From positions 434,001-498,000 of the forward strand of contig JAUIRK010000014.1 in the NCBI GenBank assembly GCA_030549495.1: DNA of 64,000 bases, in the 5' to 3' direction. Both the position numbers and the translations under genes were made by a program. The notes under the pieces are model-generated. The model searched no databases. It saw only the letters and a list, made by a program, of their open reading frames with translations, and was not told the origin of the DNA. This document shows, one piece after another, positions 24,701 to 39,700 of the stretch (its first letter is position 1; every line of letters begins with the position of its first letter). The stretch is from Nectonema munidae. Lineage: Eukaryota > Nematomorpha > Nectonematoida > Nectonematidae.

Positions 24701-27700
24701 TCTTACGTTCGATAGATTTATTCATAATAAACTTGAAGACTTCTATTTATTTGGTTTGATTTAGTAGCGCTATTAAATTTGAACGGTCTCAAAATGGAAA
24801 ACTGTCAAAATTACAAGATTGAAAATGTTGATAACCTCTCCTTTCTCAATAAGTTAAAGTTACCATAGAGAGTTTTCATCGATAAGGCACAATTACACCG
24901 CTTGTCTCGAACTATAAGCAAAGAAGGCTTGATGATGGATCGAACCTAAGACATTACAAACTTTAAACACGCTGAGACAAGTAGGTTTTTATGATTTGAA
25001 ATGGGGTTTAATGGGAAATACCAAGTTCTTGCAATCAATAAAAGGTTCTAGAGTAGAAGTGTGAGATTTTTAAATCAGCCAATCGGAACAAATATCAGCT
25101 TGAAAAAAGCAATGAAGAAAATGTGTCATTCCTTACAGAAATAAGTTATGTGAACAATACATGAAAGTCAAACACAAATTTTATAACGAAAAGAAATAAT
25201 TAAGCATATTTTGAGTTAGATTTTAAATCTAGTTTTTTAAATTAAATAATAATAGTTGAGAATTCTATTGAATGTCTGGGAACTTAGTCGATAGCAGTAA
25301 TATTCAAGCGTCAAGTTGCCTTATATTATTGAATGTGAGCGATTATGAAAAAAATAGTAAAATATCGTCATTTTTTATAAAATTTATGAAAAAAATAGGA
25401 AAGAACTTTGATTCGGTTTATGGTATACTGTTAATTATTATAGGCAAATGATTATTATAAACAAAAAATTTCAAATTTTATAATAATATATTCATTGAAC
25501 CTAACATAGTTTTTAGGGGAAAAAGTTCATGACGTTTTGTATCTAAGACACTTAGCAAATATGTTAGTTGTTTCTTACTCAAGATTTATATGAAAATTTT
25601 GCGTAAAAAATGCCCGATTTGCATAAAAAATGTCTCGAGCACGATACGTTCTCAATTTGAATATTTTTGGAATATGAACAGGGCTATTCACTAAGCCTTG
25701 TGACTTAAAGATGAAAAAGTTATCTATTCAAATACTTACCCAATACACTTACATATATACAACAAATACACATTTTAATTAACGCGTTTAATGCCTTTTC
25801 TATACAAATAAACATCAATATCTTCAAAAGAAATAATAATTAAAATACTTAAGACAAATTTTTCTTAATTTGAAGCTGAAATATTTAAATGATCTACTTT
25901 ATTTTAATTATCGTCTTTGAATTTCAAAATCATTTCATGTTCAAATATTTCAATATAATTTAGTATTATTTCAAAATAGATTTTATTGCAGCACTTGTTT
26001 AAACGTCAAAGTACCTTCATTATTTTAAACAATACTGTTTCAAAATTTGAACGTGATATAGATAGACATTATGAGATGGAAATGAATAGTGGAAGGTAAC
26101 GCAATTTCACAAATACACGAGCGTAGCTCATCTTCCAACTAAGCGTTACAATCCAATTCAATCCAATTGGATTCTTGATGTTTCGAACTGTTTATTATGA
26201 AATTTTGTGTATTCGTGAAGGCATGCTTTTTTTGCAACTATAAAATCTTCTAATCCTAATGTGAATATTATGAATTATTATCTAACATTGTATTATTTTT
26301 TTCTTTGTTCAAATCATTTAAGCGGCTTATGGGCCTTTTGGATTGCACAGTTTTCTTTTTTTTTTTCTTTTTTTTTATTATTGTTTTGTGTCTTTTTGTT
26401 ATGGTAATTTTAATGTGTCACATTTTGATTTTTCTATATTTCGAGTTATTCTACTTTTTTTTCAAATAGCCTTTTTCAACTTTTTTTGCTACCTTTTTTC
26501 AAATTCAAATAGCTTTGATGGAGTTTGATTCCACTCACTTAAATTATAATCATTAATACAGTATGTAATCATTGTGTCACTCATGTTTTGTTTCAAATAA
26601 ACTTCTTCTTCTTCTTCTCCCGACTAAGCTTATTTCCAATGATTTTTGTTAATGGTAAAAGATAAAAATTTCTGTAATTTTGAATTGTAAAGAATATGCA
26701 CTTCTATTACAAAGAGATACCTACCGAGCTTTTAACAGATTTACCTATCAAAAAGCTCTTCACGATGTTTAAACATTTTTGTTATTTGATATCACTAAAC
26801 TTTATAGAAAATGTGTATGCTCTACATATAGATTTCAGCTTTAACAAAAGCATGGGTAAATAAAGCCATTGTTTACGAAATGTCTGCATAAGACATCAGA
26901 ATATATAGAGCAGACAGGTTTTATCAAAAATTGCTTGGGAAAACTTTACACTGCTACAGCAATTTTTGTTTGCTCTATAAAGAGTTATACTTATTCATAT
27001 TTCGAATTCAAAATCATTGTATTTTGTAGCTTTTCCAGTTTTAGCAAGTATCATCCTTTTAACTTATTTTACTTCATTTTAGATTTAGAGAGATAAGATT
27101 TATTCTAAAGATTTAGTTCTAAATTTTATTTTAAACTTCTTTTTCCAACCCCATCTTTAAATGACGCAGAAGTTTTCTTGATTTTAACGAACTTTTATAT
27201 CAAATTACTTTATGTCGTTTGTATTTTCTGGGATAGGAAAATTTTTGCTAACTAATAAACAAAATGACGTTTTTCGTTATTTTTGTAAATCCACTCACTT
27301 CCTAATAGTTCCAGTTTATATATAACAAAATACATTTTTTTTAACAAATTAAATTTTTCTTCTTCAATAGTGAAAAACTAATTTAGATTTCTTAAAGTAT
27401 AACATTAAATAAATGATATATAGTGGCTAAAATTTCATTCAATCTTTCACGTTGTTCCTCTTCTTCATATTGTAACTTTTATTTCACATATATTGAAGTT
27501 TGCAGTTTTACGAATCCTACCTGATGAAACTTCTATTTGATACATATTTGTGTATACCACTTGTGTTGATCTTTACGGCATCTTTTAAATATTATGTTTT
27601 GATACTTTCATGTAAATAACACAACAAATGATTTAACCAATGACCCCAAATCTTTTCGGATGTGTTAGCCTCTAACAATATTAAAAATTTTATGAGCTTT

Positions 27701-30700
27701 TATCCACAAAAACTTTTAGCCATTTTATTTATAAAATTTATTTTACTAACGATCCAACCTTATATGGGAGCTTAGTGCATCACATTCACAACATAAGATC
27801 TAATGGCAACGAAGTCATTGAGGATAACACTGCAATGGTGTGAAGTAAATTAAGACGGTAATCATGTCAAATTATGCATCAACATATATACGTGTGTCTT
27901 CAACTATATTCTTTAAATTCTTCCTGGACACCTTGGATTTTGTGTGAACACCTATGGGTTCAATGAGACGACGTTTTAAAACAGTGCTTTAAAGTTGTTG
28001 TCATTAGCTGGACGCTTTCTCTTTGGGGCGTTTATCCTTAAGTTTCGATTCTGTAAATGTTGCGTAACTCACTTGCATGGTCATCCAAAAGTTGGTGTTG
28101 TAAAGAAATGTGCACAGCACACTCTTCTTAACCCTTGATAACGGTATTGGAGATGAAAGCTGCTTCAAGAACATTCCTAGGCGCGCTTCAAGTGTTTTGC
28201 GTTGCTTATGTCGTGGTGAAGTTCTTTCGCCACTTTGACATGAAGAAGGCTGACGCAATTAAGGGACGAGAAGGACTTGGTTGCAAATCCACGACCCTCT
28301 TTAACACGTTTGCGACGCTTTTTGTTCTCCACCCTTGGCATTAATTGCACAAAACACTTTTTCTTCCTTTTAGTGTTTGAAGATGTAAATAACATTGAGT
28401 TACAAAGAAAGTAGAGAGTTTGCTCCTACAATGCAGCTATGCAGAACAAACTAAAATGCGTACTGTCTTTAAAAATGCTATAATTGTTTATATATGCCAT
28501 TAAAGCTTGGGTGAATATTAATGTGAGGAATGCGATGGCATTTCCTATTTTTAATCAACTCAATTATTCCCATTTAATGAGTCTCATGAAGCGGGTTATG
28601 CATAAAGTGTAGATTGAGCAAGGCAACAAGAACAAGGGATCAACTAAATATAGTTATAAAAAATTTGAAATATTTCTTTGTTTCCCAATGTCCTTCATTT
28701 TTCCTTTGTACATGAAAAATTGGAATCATTGTTTATTTCTGTTATTATTAGTTTACTTTTTATTACTATCTAAAAATAGCCGTGAGTTAGAGAGTTTGTT
28801 ATTTAGTGAGTATAGACATCAATGAAGTATAACGAAAGGTTCAATTCCAGCTCAATTTAATCAAATACAAAATGCCAAAACTTGTTCAGCTTTTATTTAT
28901 AGAGGTAGTCATTTGGCGATTTTCATTATTATTTAAGTCATGACTAAAAACACAACTTTGTGATTATATCGATTGCATATTCGCTTTGTTAAGATATAAA
29001 CAGTAGCGTAGCGAGGTTTTACGGTTATGAAGGAGTGGGATATATATATATAAAAAAAATGCAAAAAGATTGATCAAAAAATGCATTTTCAAAGTATTTC
29101 CAGGATAAGTCAAAAAGAAATGACAACACTCTTTACTTTAATTGGAAAACTGCACATTTTGTTTTGATTTGAATTCAAAATAAAAAGTTTTTTCAGTTCA
29201 AAAAAAATTACAAAAAATATATAAATGAAAAATATATATGCAAATACTAATACTCTACATAGCCAACTACCTACCTATCTTCACTCATGATAAAGTGAAA
29301 ATGTTACTTGTGAATTAATGCTCAAAGACTTGGTAATAAATCTTAAATTATGTGTAAATTTTTCTTAAAGCCAAGATTTAGTTAACCACATCTCCATCTG
29401 AGGTCATTTTTTTGACTTTTTAAAAAATAGGCTACACCACTGTCTATCACGGTATTTAAAAGCAAGATAAATTTTATATAACTTAAATGTTAGGGGGCGT
29501 GAGTAAGGTTGGTTGGGTACTGGGTTTCGATAACTCAAGGCCTTCTTGGGTTCGATCCCGCATCAAACCTACTTTCTCATAGTTCGATACAAGCTGCGCA
29601 ATTGTGCCTTCTCGATGAAAACACTCCCCCGTACATTTACCTTCATTTTATAGACATTACCTCAATTTGTTTTTAATTCATTTTTTAATTATTTTTTCAA
29701 TGGAATATTAAAGCACGTAACTTACTTGTATCACTCTCATGTTCAACCCGGTTTCTTGTGCCAGTTGCTCCCGTATATGTCTTGTTGGTTTTGGCGTGGC
29801 TATAAATGCAGCCTTTAGGGTTTCCAACTGTTTTGCTTTAATTGTTGTTCTAGGCCCTCGTCTTTTGCCGGAACTAGATCCCGTTTCGGTACAATCTTCA
29901 TCTCCAAGAATTTCTTTTTCATCTAAGTCCAAAACTCTTAAATCGTCAATGTTGTTTGATAGATCTTCATTATCAATTTCATCTTCTGAATCTATATTTC
30001 CTATAAAATTTATACTCATTTTTAAAGACTATTGTGTAAAAAGGTAGATTATTATTTTCACGCGAAGTTATTATATTTAATTCAAGATACTCTTATACAA
30101 ATGAATTTTCAATTTTAGGCTAATTATTAAGATTTGAACATATTAATTAAATAGCAAGTATATTATTACTGTTCTAATATTTCAATTTTAACAGAATTCT
30201 TTGATACATTGAGTCTAAACATTAATATTTAAATATATCGAAACATAACCCTGCTTCAGCGAGAAAATTGATGATTAAAAATGAGATAAATCTTTTTTAA
30301 ATGCTTTGAATAAAAGCATAGGTGAATTTAAATACCGCTTTTTATGCGCGATGGGCGTCTAAACAGTTTTACAAACTTTCTTTCTGTCTAAATTTCAAAC
30401 AGATTTGAATCTCAATAAATTTTTTTTCCATGTATCTTTTTCAAAAATTAGAAGTTAATTTTGGTAGCATTAAAAGTTTTTTATAATAAGGTGTAAAAAA
30501 AATGAATGTTTTTACAACTATAACTATAATCTACATAATTATAATAATTGAGATAACTAAGATAACCATCAAGATAAAATTAATAAATTTAAAGGACTTT
30601 CTGAACTAATAAACATCTGATCCAGTGCCCGCGCTAAGCAAAAATTTTAGACGGGGGGCTTCATTGGGGCGCTAATTTTTGAACTATCAGATTAATCTGC

Positions 30701-33700
30701 CTCAAGGCGAAAAGAAAACATATGATGTATTTGTCAAACCATATCTATACACATTACATTTTCATGAAAGAAATTATCTATTTTTTTAGGGTAATGAAAA
30801 ATTTTTTAGGGGAGCTTGAAAATTAGCTGAGGAGGGCTTGAGAAATATTGGAGAAGGGGGGGGGGCTTGTGCCCCAAAATTTAATAGGTAGCACGGGCTC
30901 TGATCTGATCCCCATCTAAATTTTCTAAAGACTTTCCAACTTCTATGATGACATGAAAGATGCCTTTTGGATGACATACATAATACAGTTGAATCACATA
31001 TGGATATAATGGTAAAAATTGGCCGTTTTTATCACGTATAGATAAAAATAAGTTAGCTTGACCTAGTTTTAAAATAAAAACACCCAAAATATTAATGCTC
31101 TAACAAGATGTGGAAAAGTATTAGTAAAGACAGAAAAGAAGTGATGTTTCAAAAATAAGCAAGATTGAATCTCTGGATCCATCCTTGTTAATTCATAAAT
31201 TATGTTCTATTATGTTTCTAAAAATTTAACTAAATTCTTCATCCTCCCTCCATAATATGATCTCTGAACTTATTATCTAATTAGCTAATGGATTTGGTAA
31301 ATTTTCTGAAAAATTTTGAAAGCAATTTTAACATTAGTTTTATATTTATTTTATTTTTATTATTTAGTTAGATTTTTAGTTAAAAGCGTCATATTTCAGT
31401 ATATTATCCTGTTAATAAATTTTAGGTTTATAATAATAACATAATAAGAAAATTCCCTTGCTCTAAAAGTCGATAGATTGAGATGGAAGCGCTTTATTTT
31501 ACACAAAAATAAAGCATATTTTCACATACTCCGAGTCCATTCGTTAAATAGGATGTCAATCAAAGATTTGACAATGCTATAAATAAGAGACATTTTGTCT
31601 GATGATAGCATTAAAGTCGATAAGTCGATGAATTTTGCGCTTTATTATTTATAATGAGCTTAACACTTCGATAATCACAGATGATTACGACGATGATGAT
31701 GATATGATATGATTAAGATTATTTTCACCAGCCTTTGTTATTAAGATAGTATCAATTTCAAACATAATATAATCAAACATCAATGCTAACGAGTTGTAAT
31801 ATACACACACACACACATATATATATATGTATGTATGCCTAAAATTAGATTAAATGATAATTACAAAATATAGGAATTTTATTGCTGAACATACCAAAGT
31901 GAAGTGTGAGCACTTGTTATATTCTTAAATACTTCTGAAAGAGGAAGCGTGTCTCAAAACAAAAGCAACCTCCTTATGAATATTCATTTATTGGCATTTT
32001 GCCGTACATATTTTTTTCACGCACCCTCACACACACACACACACACACACATAATATTTATCTACTTGAACTATCGCTTTTGAAATAGAATGGTGTTCTA
32101 AGTTTTGTTAAATATTAAGAATATTTTGGTGCGTTCGTATACTCTTTCGTGACCAGTGTATCTTATATGATACATAAACAATTTTACCTTCGTCTGCTTT
32201 TTCAAATAGTTTTGTATATGAATCTTCTGCTTTTTAATAAATATCGTCTGATTTTTCTGGTCACGAAAGGGTTTTGAAATATTACTAAAATATAAATTGA
32301 CGACTATTTCACCCATATATTTGTTAGAACGCATCACAGTAAAGCGGTATTGCGTGAGGGGGCTTCAAGAAGCAAAAATTTTTTACCAGCTGTATAAAAA
32401 AAATCATATACATATAAAAATTTTATTTAATACTTCAGATAATAAGTCTTCTATAGAGATTTAAAAATTCCACAAATTATATGCATACGGACATTAAGGC
32501 TATCTTGTTGACGTCTCCCCAAAATAGATAGGTAGCGCGGGCCTTAAAACGCATTAATACTTTTCATTAAAAAGATTAAAGATGATAGCATCTTGTTTTT
32601 CCCATTTTTTATTTCTTTATAATACACTAAAATTTATAGGGTATTTTTCGCTATGAACATTTTTATATGTTTTTAAAAAATATCTTTGAAGAAAAGTTAT
32701 TTCTAAGACTCTAATTTCTGTGATTTATATCTCAAAAAGGGAATTGCGTTTAAAATTAAGAAGGATATGAAGAGAAATTTTGAATAGAATGAATTTTAAA
32801 TCGGATTTTCTGTAGACGTTTATGGGTTAAGCTAAAACTTTAAACTTTTCATCCAATTTTACTTGGTATTAGTATGATAGAAGAATAGACCTAAAGTATA
32901 ACGTATAAACTCCAATTACAAAAATATTATATATTTCCATTCAGAAAATATAGTGGTGGATAAACAGTTACCGTTATTGTTAATTCATTTTAATTATTAT
33001 GGATAAATTTAGGAACTTTATAAGCAAGGTGAAAGATATTCCCTTTATTTTTGGCATTTAATTTTTCTATTGTTTCATTTGATTTAATTTAGACGTTGAA
33101 TTTATATCATATCATTATCAAATAATTCTATCACATCAATACATAAAAAACTAAATTGCAAAAAAAATCAGACATAAAATCACATTTCGATATAAATTAG
33201 ACATTCAAAATTTGAAACTAATAGGATATTTAAAACTAAATAAATAAAAAATTGTTAAAAACTTTCCAAAAAGGACAGATAGATAGATAAGTTCACTTTA
33301 TCACACGAAAAATTTATGCCCGTTGAATAATGCCGTGTGGATGTTTAAAGACGAAAACTAAGTGAGATGTTTTTTTGAATACTTTAATAAAATATAACGT
33401 AGAATAAAATTATCAAATATAACAAAGTAATTTTTCCATGTTATAATTTTAACATATATTTATTTGGCGAAATCGAAAAAATAAAAAAAACATTGAATAA
33501 AAGGTATTTTATTTACAAATAACTGAGAATACCATTTTTTTTAAATTTTTTATACTTTTTCCAGATAGCAATCACTCTAGAGTTATTTACTCAACACCTG
33601 ACAAATTATAACATTTATATTGTTGCAATCTTTATTGGAGCACTTTTTTCTTCTTTCTACAATAACTTCTGGATTTGAAGAAACTTCTTTCTTTGCAATT

Positions 33701-36700
33701 TTTTCTTGAAGATTTTTAATTAATTCAATTAAGCAATTGAGGACTGTGTGGGAAAATGAATTAATTAGATTGATAAAATAGATAATTTGAAAAAATGTTC
33801 CACCCCAATTTGAAGAGACATACAAAATACCTTATTGTAGAAGATATAATTAGTTTTGAATTATTATGGATAGCTTAAAATTAAATTCTACTTATATTAA
33901 ATATAGCGTCGAAGCTACCCTTTCCTGAATGCATGTACCCAGATTAAAGTTATTACTTATTATTATGCATATATATCAACAGAAATATAACAACAGAGTT
34001 TATAATGATTTATTTTTATGTTTATCACTTGTTTAAATGTTAATATATTTTATTGCTAATCATAATGATATATTATAAACGTGACTCTGAAAATGTTAGA
34101 TCTTTATCTCTAGTCCTACTCCTCATCATTCATCAAATGAATCTTAGATTAAAAGATTCGGCTGTGATGATTAAGGGCAAATAATTTTTTCCGATTTATT
34201 ACACTTATCAAACATAAATAATATATATATAGTCACTAAAAGTAAAAAGTTTAAGGTAGATACGAAGAATAGCTATAACAAAAGGAGATAATATCACTAG
34301 CATTTCGGATATTTTATGAAATAGGGTTGTTGAGAACAGGGCTAGGAATTTTTTTGAGGCTGGTGCTAGGAATTGCGGGGCCCAATTAGAAATATGATAG
34401 CGGGGTCCCTGCTTACATAGTAAAATTTATGGGTTTTATATTTCATATGAATAAAAACACATCAAACCAAAAAAATTAGACATTCAATGATTGTTATAAG
34501 AAGATTTAAAGACAACAGAGGCAAATTACATATTTTATTTTGACAGGCAAATTAGCTAATTACATTCACTCTTTTAGAAAAAGACTGTTCTAGCTTTTTT
34601 ATTAGCAAACCTTTCAAAGTTCTTTTTTGAAATTTGAAGCTGTAGAAAATTTAAATGTAAAAGTAAGAAAAAAATACGCCATATTTTCCCACTTCGCATT
34701 GAAAAGTGAAAAAAGTTGTCATTACTAAGGGAGATGACATAATGATAATTTACTAAATTCCTTATGCATAATAAATTAATATTATAAAAAAGATTATCTC
34801 ACTTTTCATTTTACCTTGGCCCACAGGCGTGGAGCCCCTTCAAGGCACGGTGCCCAAATTTATAACATCGGTCAAATCGACCGGCCCTGGTTGAGAATCG
34901 GAATTTTATTTTGATGGTTCGGTTTTGAGTGTCAGCATTGCAATTTAACTGCTTACAAACGGCGCATATTTTCTTTTTTCGATAAAAGGACTCTCAATGG
35001 ACATTTAATATTAATGCATGAATTAGAAAATCAAGCATAGATGTTTTCATCCTTTATCGTAAATGTATTAAGACTCCATCCATTTTCTTATATATATATC
35101 TAATGAGATCATGCTAAAACGATTTCTCAGTATTCATAAAGTTTCGTGGAAATTGAAGGCATTTCGAACAACAGTTGGTATTTTGTTAATTTAAATTAGC
35201 GAAATTATTTTCGCCATAAATTTTATCAAGGGAAAGATTTATTATGTCAAACAAAGGATATGCATAATAACGTATTCGAACTGTTTGGCCTACCGTCTTT
35301 ACACTTAAAGAGAGTTTGCCTAGAAAGACCGTTGAGTCTAAGAAGGGAAAATTAAGATTATAAAAACTTACTCTATTTGTTTTTAAAATTTATATCTCCA
35401 TCTTACCATATAATTCGTTCTTTTCCATCCTAATTTTAAATATTTTTCTCGAACTTTAACTTTTTTCTCAATGAGAGAAGGATTTTTTTCCAAAAATCAA
35501 AATGGTAGTATATGTAATCGCTCATGTTCATTAAGACCGAAAGCTTAGAGGGGAATTTTGGGGATATTTCTTATTACAAAATATTCATATCTCAATATAT
35601 GGCATAAACTTAATGCGCATAGGCGATTTCATATACTGGGACTTAAGGGCTGAATAAAATTCTACTCCTCATTGAGAAAAAATAATGTAAAGTTGGAAAA
35701 AAAGTTCTATCTAAATGTATTAATGAAATTTCCAATTTTATGAAGAAAGAAGGAAGGATATTGATGAATTTTAGGATACCAAATAAAATAAATGAAATAA
35801 AAGTGTTAAATTCTTGATTTAATTGATTTAGTCATTAGGCATATACACCATTATGCCAAGATGCAAACATTTTCTTTCACAAACTCTCCAATCACGACAT
35901 AATGCATGGATTTAGTAATTCAGGAGCAAAATGTTTTATTTAGTTGAAATTGTAAAAATTAATTGTTCTTACCAAAAACCCTTTTTCCCCCTTTTCTCTA
36001 AAATTTGGGAAGAAGATGAGGAAAACCCCTAAATAGCGCTTAGTTCGTTCCCGTGTATTTCCTTTAAATCTTCTTCCGATAAGTGTTTTGGCATGAGGGT
36101 GTATGTAGATCAAGGGTGTAGGAATTATGATAGAGATGTTTTACTTTTCTTCTCCAGTTGAAGGACATAGTCACTTTTGCACACAAATTTGCTGTCATCG
36201 AGGAAGTAGAGTTCGTCTCCTGTTGACAGCAGTTTTTGGCATAGGATGCACGTGAAGCACTTTATGTGAAAAACTTTGTTTCGCGCCTTACGCACGAGTT
36301 CCGTGGCACAGATCACTTTGTCACATTTCGCACACTTAGTTGCGTAGCGTCTGAAATACAATCATTTCAAATTTCATAAACTCCATACTTTTCGTAATTG
36401 TACCTAGTTTTTAGGATTTTATAATTCCAGCATTTTCTCTTTTCAATTCAAACACCCCGTCCTTAAACTCACCTAAACGACTTTTTATGCTAAAAGTAAA
36501 ACAATTTGCGCAAAAAATGAAATATACAATTTGAAAGAATTGAAAAAACTGCTATGCTTGTTATAAAGAATAATTCCTATGATCTAATTAGAAAAGAGTT
36601 TCCTTTCATTAAGCTGAAATAGTCTTTATATCACGTTTTAATTATGAAATGTATAATAGTGCTTAGTAACTTTTTGCTCATGAACAAAATTTGGCTTCCT

Positions 36701-39700
36701 TTAAAGTCAAATAAATCTCATTTTAATGCTCAAAACACAAGTTTTATTCAACCCCCTTTCTATACAATCCAAACAGAACTTCTGACTTAGCTGTGCCTAG
36801 AAAAATATATACATTTTATATTATTTCTTTGAGATTTAGTAACTTTGAAAAATATATTTTTTTAGAACTAGGGTTTACAAGAAATATACCATTTGAACCG
36901 AACAAGAAGTACCCCTACACTAGTAGGCCGAGTATTAAAATTCAAAAGAATATCGGCTTACTCTTTAGAATAATAATAATAAAATGGTATTTAATATTAA
37001 AAAATATATATATAATTGTAGATGTAAAATAATTTCCCATTGCATAACTTTAAGGGCATTGTAATTTACATAATGAGTTAATTATAACAAAAGATATTGC
37101 AACTTTTAAAAATTGATTGAAAAGACAAATGAAATTATTGAAATGAAATCTAAAGTTAAAAGCTCTTACATTTTGGATATTATACAATTTTTAAAACAAT
37201 ATATTATTAAACCTTCATTACTAATTCTTCTTTTGAGTTAATTCTTTTTAATTGAAGTAAAATTCTTAAAATATTTATATTATGAAAACGTAAATTCCAT
37301 ATATTTAAGGTTCTATAAATACGAGATAATAAATTAAAAACCTGTATATTAAAGAATATATATACTCTTTTCATTGAAATTACATTTGGTTGATACATAA
37401 TTAAGCCTTTCTCAATATTTAGTAAAAAATTGGAAAAATCATACTCTATCATGCCATGGAAAGAATGCTCAAAAGTTAATTTAATTTCAAATAAATATCT
37501 ATTAATAATTTGACAATGATTATTTGTTATTTGCATTCATTATAGTAGCAATGCGTAAACTCGTAAAAATCATGTGTTTGAATTTTAAAAGTTGTGTTAT
37601 TGCACACGAGAGAGCGTGGTAAGGATATCTTAAAACGGATAATCCCCCATTTTTATTTAAAACTTGTGAACGTTGAAACAAAAAATCACATAGATGAATA
37701 GTTTAGTGAATTTCTGTATCAGTATGCGAAGAAATAATGAAGAAGTTTGATTAAAAGATTGCAAAAGCAATGGTAAGATCCACTTTTATAATTCTTAGTT
37801 CAGAGCGTGCTGTCACCCTTTCCAAAAAGTTAATTTTTTTACTATGCTTTCAAAAATGAAGAAAATCTTATTTATATATATGTTCTCAAAGGTTTTTCTT
37901 TTCATAAAAATTAAAGTGTTGAATTTGGGTGTGTGACATCATATTCTAAATAAAAGATTATAAAATATTACTTAAACTAAATAATTCTCTCTAGATAAAT
38001 TTCCCTTTCTGCATAAATGGATCAAGAAGAAAAGGTATACAACAACAAAGGAGACGGTGAATGATACTGCTCAACACCAACAAGCAATGTATAGAGATTA
38101 AACTAACAAACTCACAATCTAACTGGCTGTTATTAGCAAACTATAACCAAATTATTTAGTAATAAATTAAATTATAATCGAATAAATTAACAACGTAATA
38201 ATATTTTAATTTTTAAATAAAAAAAAACAAAAATATTTTACTAAAAAAACATAAACATTTTTCTGATTATATAAGTCTGGTATAATGCTTGAGTACTCTC
38301 TCTGGCCCTCCCTACACACTTTCTGTTATATGAAAGATATATTGTTATATGAGCAAATTGGATAAAAGATTTTTGTTTTCTTTGAAAGTTTTCGGCCTTC
38401 CTTTAGTTAAAATCCATCGCTAAGCAAATTACTGTGTAAAAAAATCATCATCATTAATCTCATTCACCTCATCACACCATCATTAATCTGGCATTCATCA
38501 TCATCGACTTCATCATCATAAACAACACCAACAACATATAAACAGATATGATAAGCTATTTTGACTTGAATAACCAAACAGTCATCTTCGTGTTTTTTTA
38601 TTTTCAATTTTCCTCTATTCATTTGTTTTACATAAAAACTTACTTTTTACTGAAACTTGGTTGTATATTTTTTGTAAAGGTTTTACGAGCTTATATGTTA
38701 AGAAATTTGTCTGGTTTCTACAAAAAATGACTAAGTTTATAGTATGTATTATGCATAAAATGTTCAAATGTGCATACCCATATATATACATATGTTTGTG
38801 TAAATTACTTAAAAAGTTCCCACTCAACACTATACCATTTTTATTTACGACTTTTACAAATCTCTACGTTGTTCACATTTTACATCCTTGATAACTTAAG
38901 AGGAAAATTAAAACAGGCAGAATGAACTCGTAAAAAGTAACATTATACTACTTTATGGACAAAGTATGCATATGTTAGTTGAATAGCAATAAAGAAAAAA
39001 AGAACACTTGCAGGATTCATTCAAAACCGAATATAGATAAAAGAGTGTCTTCAACTGAAACAAGGTAAGAAAGGCACGTATTTATAAGGAACGAACAAAA
39101 TTTACGAGATAGATTCATAAAAACACGCCACCCAAAATTCTAAGGACGGTCAATAAGTTATAATTGGGGGATGTTTCTAAATTTTTAAATTATATGGAAA
39201 GTTAAAAGATTATAGCTAAATTTACACATCATGAAATTGATATACATGCTAGGAATATTAAGTAATCTGGCATATAACTTCAAGATAGGATATTGGAAAA
39301 ATTAGGCCTACATGTTCCAAGGGCGCAACCAAAGAGAAAGGGGCAATTGCCTAACATCATATAAGATAGTTATGTTTTTTTCATTGATTTATGAGGAAGT
39401 AGTAAAATATTATAGGAAATTAATTCGAAGAAGAATTCCACTACATCTTTGAATATAAAACGATCTTTTTAATTGAAATCTAACGTGAAATGATTACCTC
39501 TACTTATAATCGATTCAGTCATGATTAGAGACAATACTTGACATTACACAAAAACAATATAACTAAAACTATAACACATTGATTATAATCAGAATCATAA
39601 TAAGAATCACAGAAATTACTAGATTCGTAATTGTTTAAAAAAAAAATCCAAATCAGAATCCGAATCAAATGAGACTCACTCATTTGCACAATCTGCACTG

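Noticed and set aside
26343-26528. Phe-rich membrane protein
   Set aside because: Encoded by a T-rich low-complexity tract; no start context or domain.
28004-28395. Histone or ribosomal protein pseudogene
   Set aside because: Composition suggested it, but I could not align either frame with any histone or common ribosomal protein, so no name is given.
29708-30019. ATG at 30019 as the start of a separate homeobox gene
   Set aside because: The exon fits in phase between the LIM2 exon and the WFQN exon of Lim1. The ATG lies before the in-phase acceptor.
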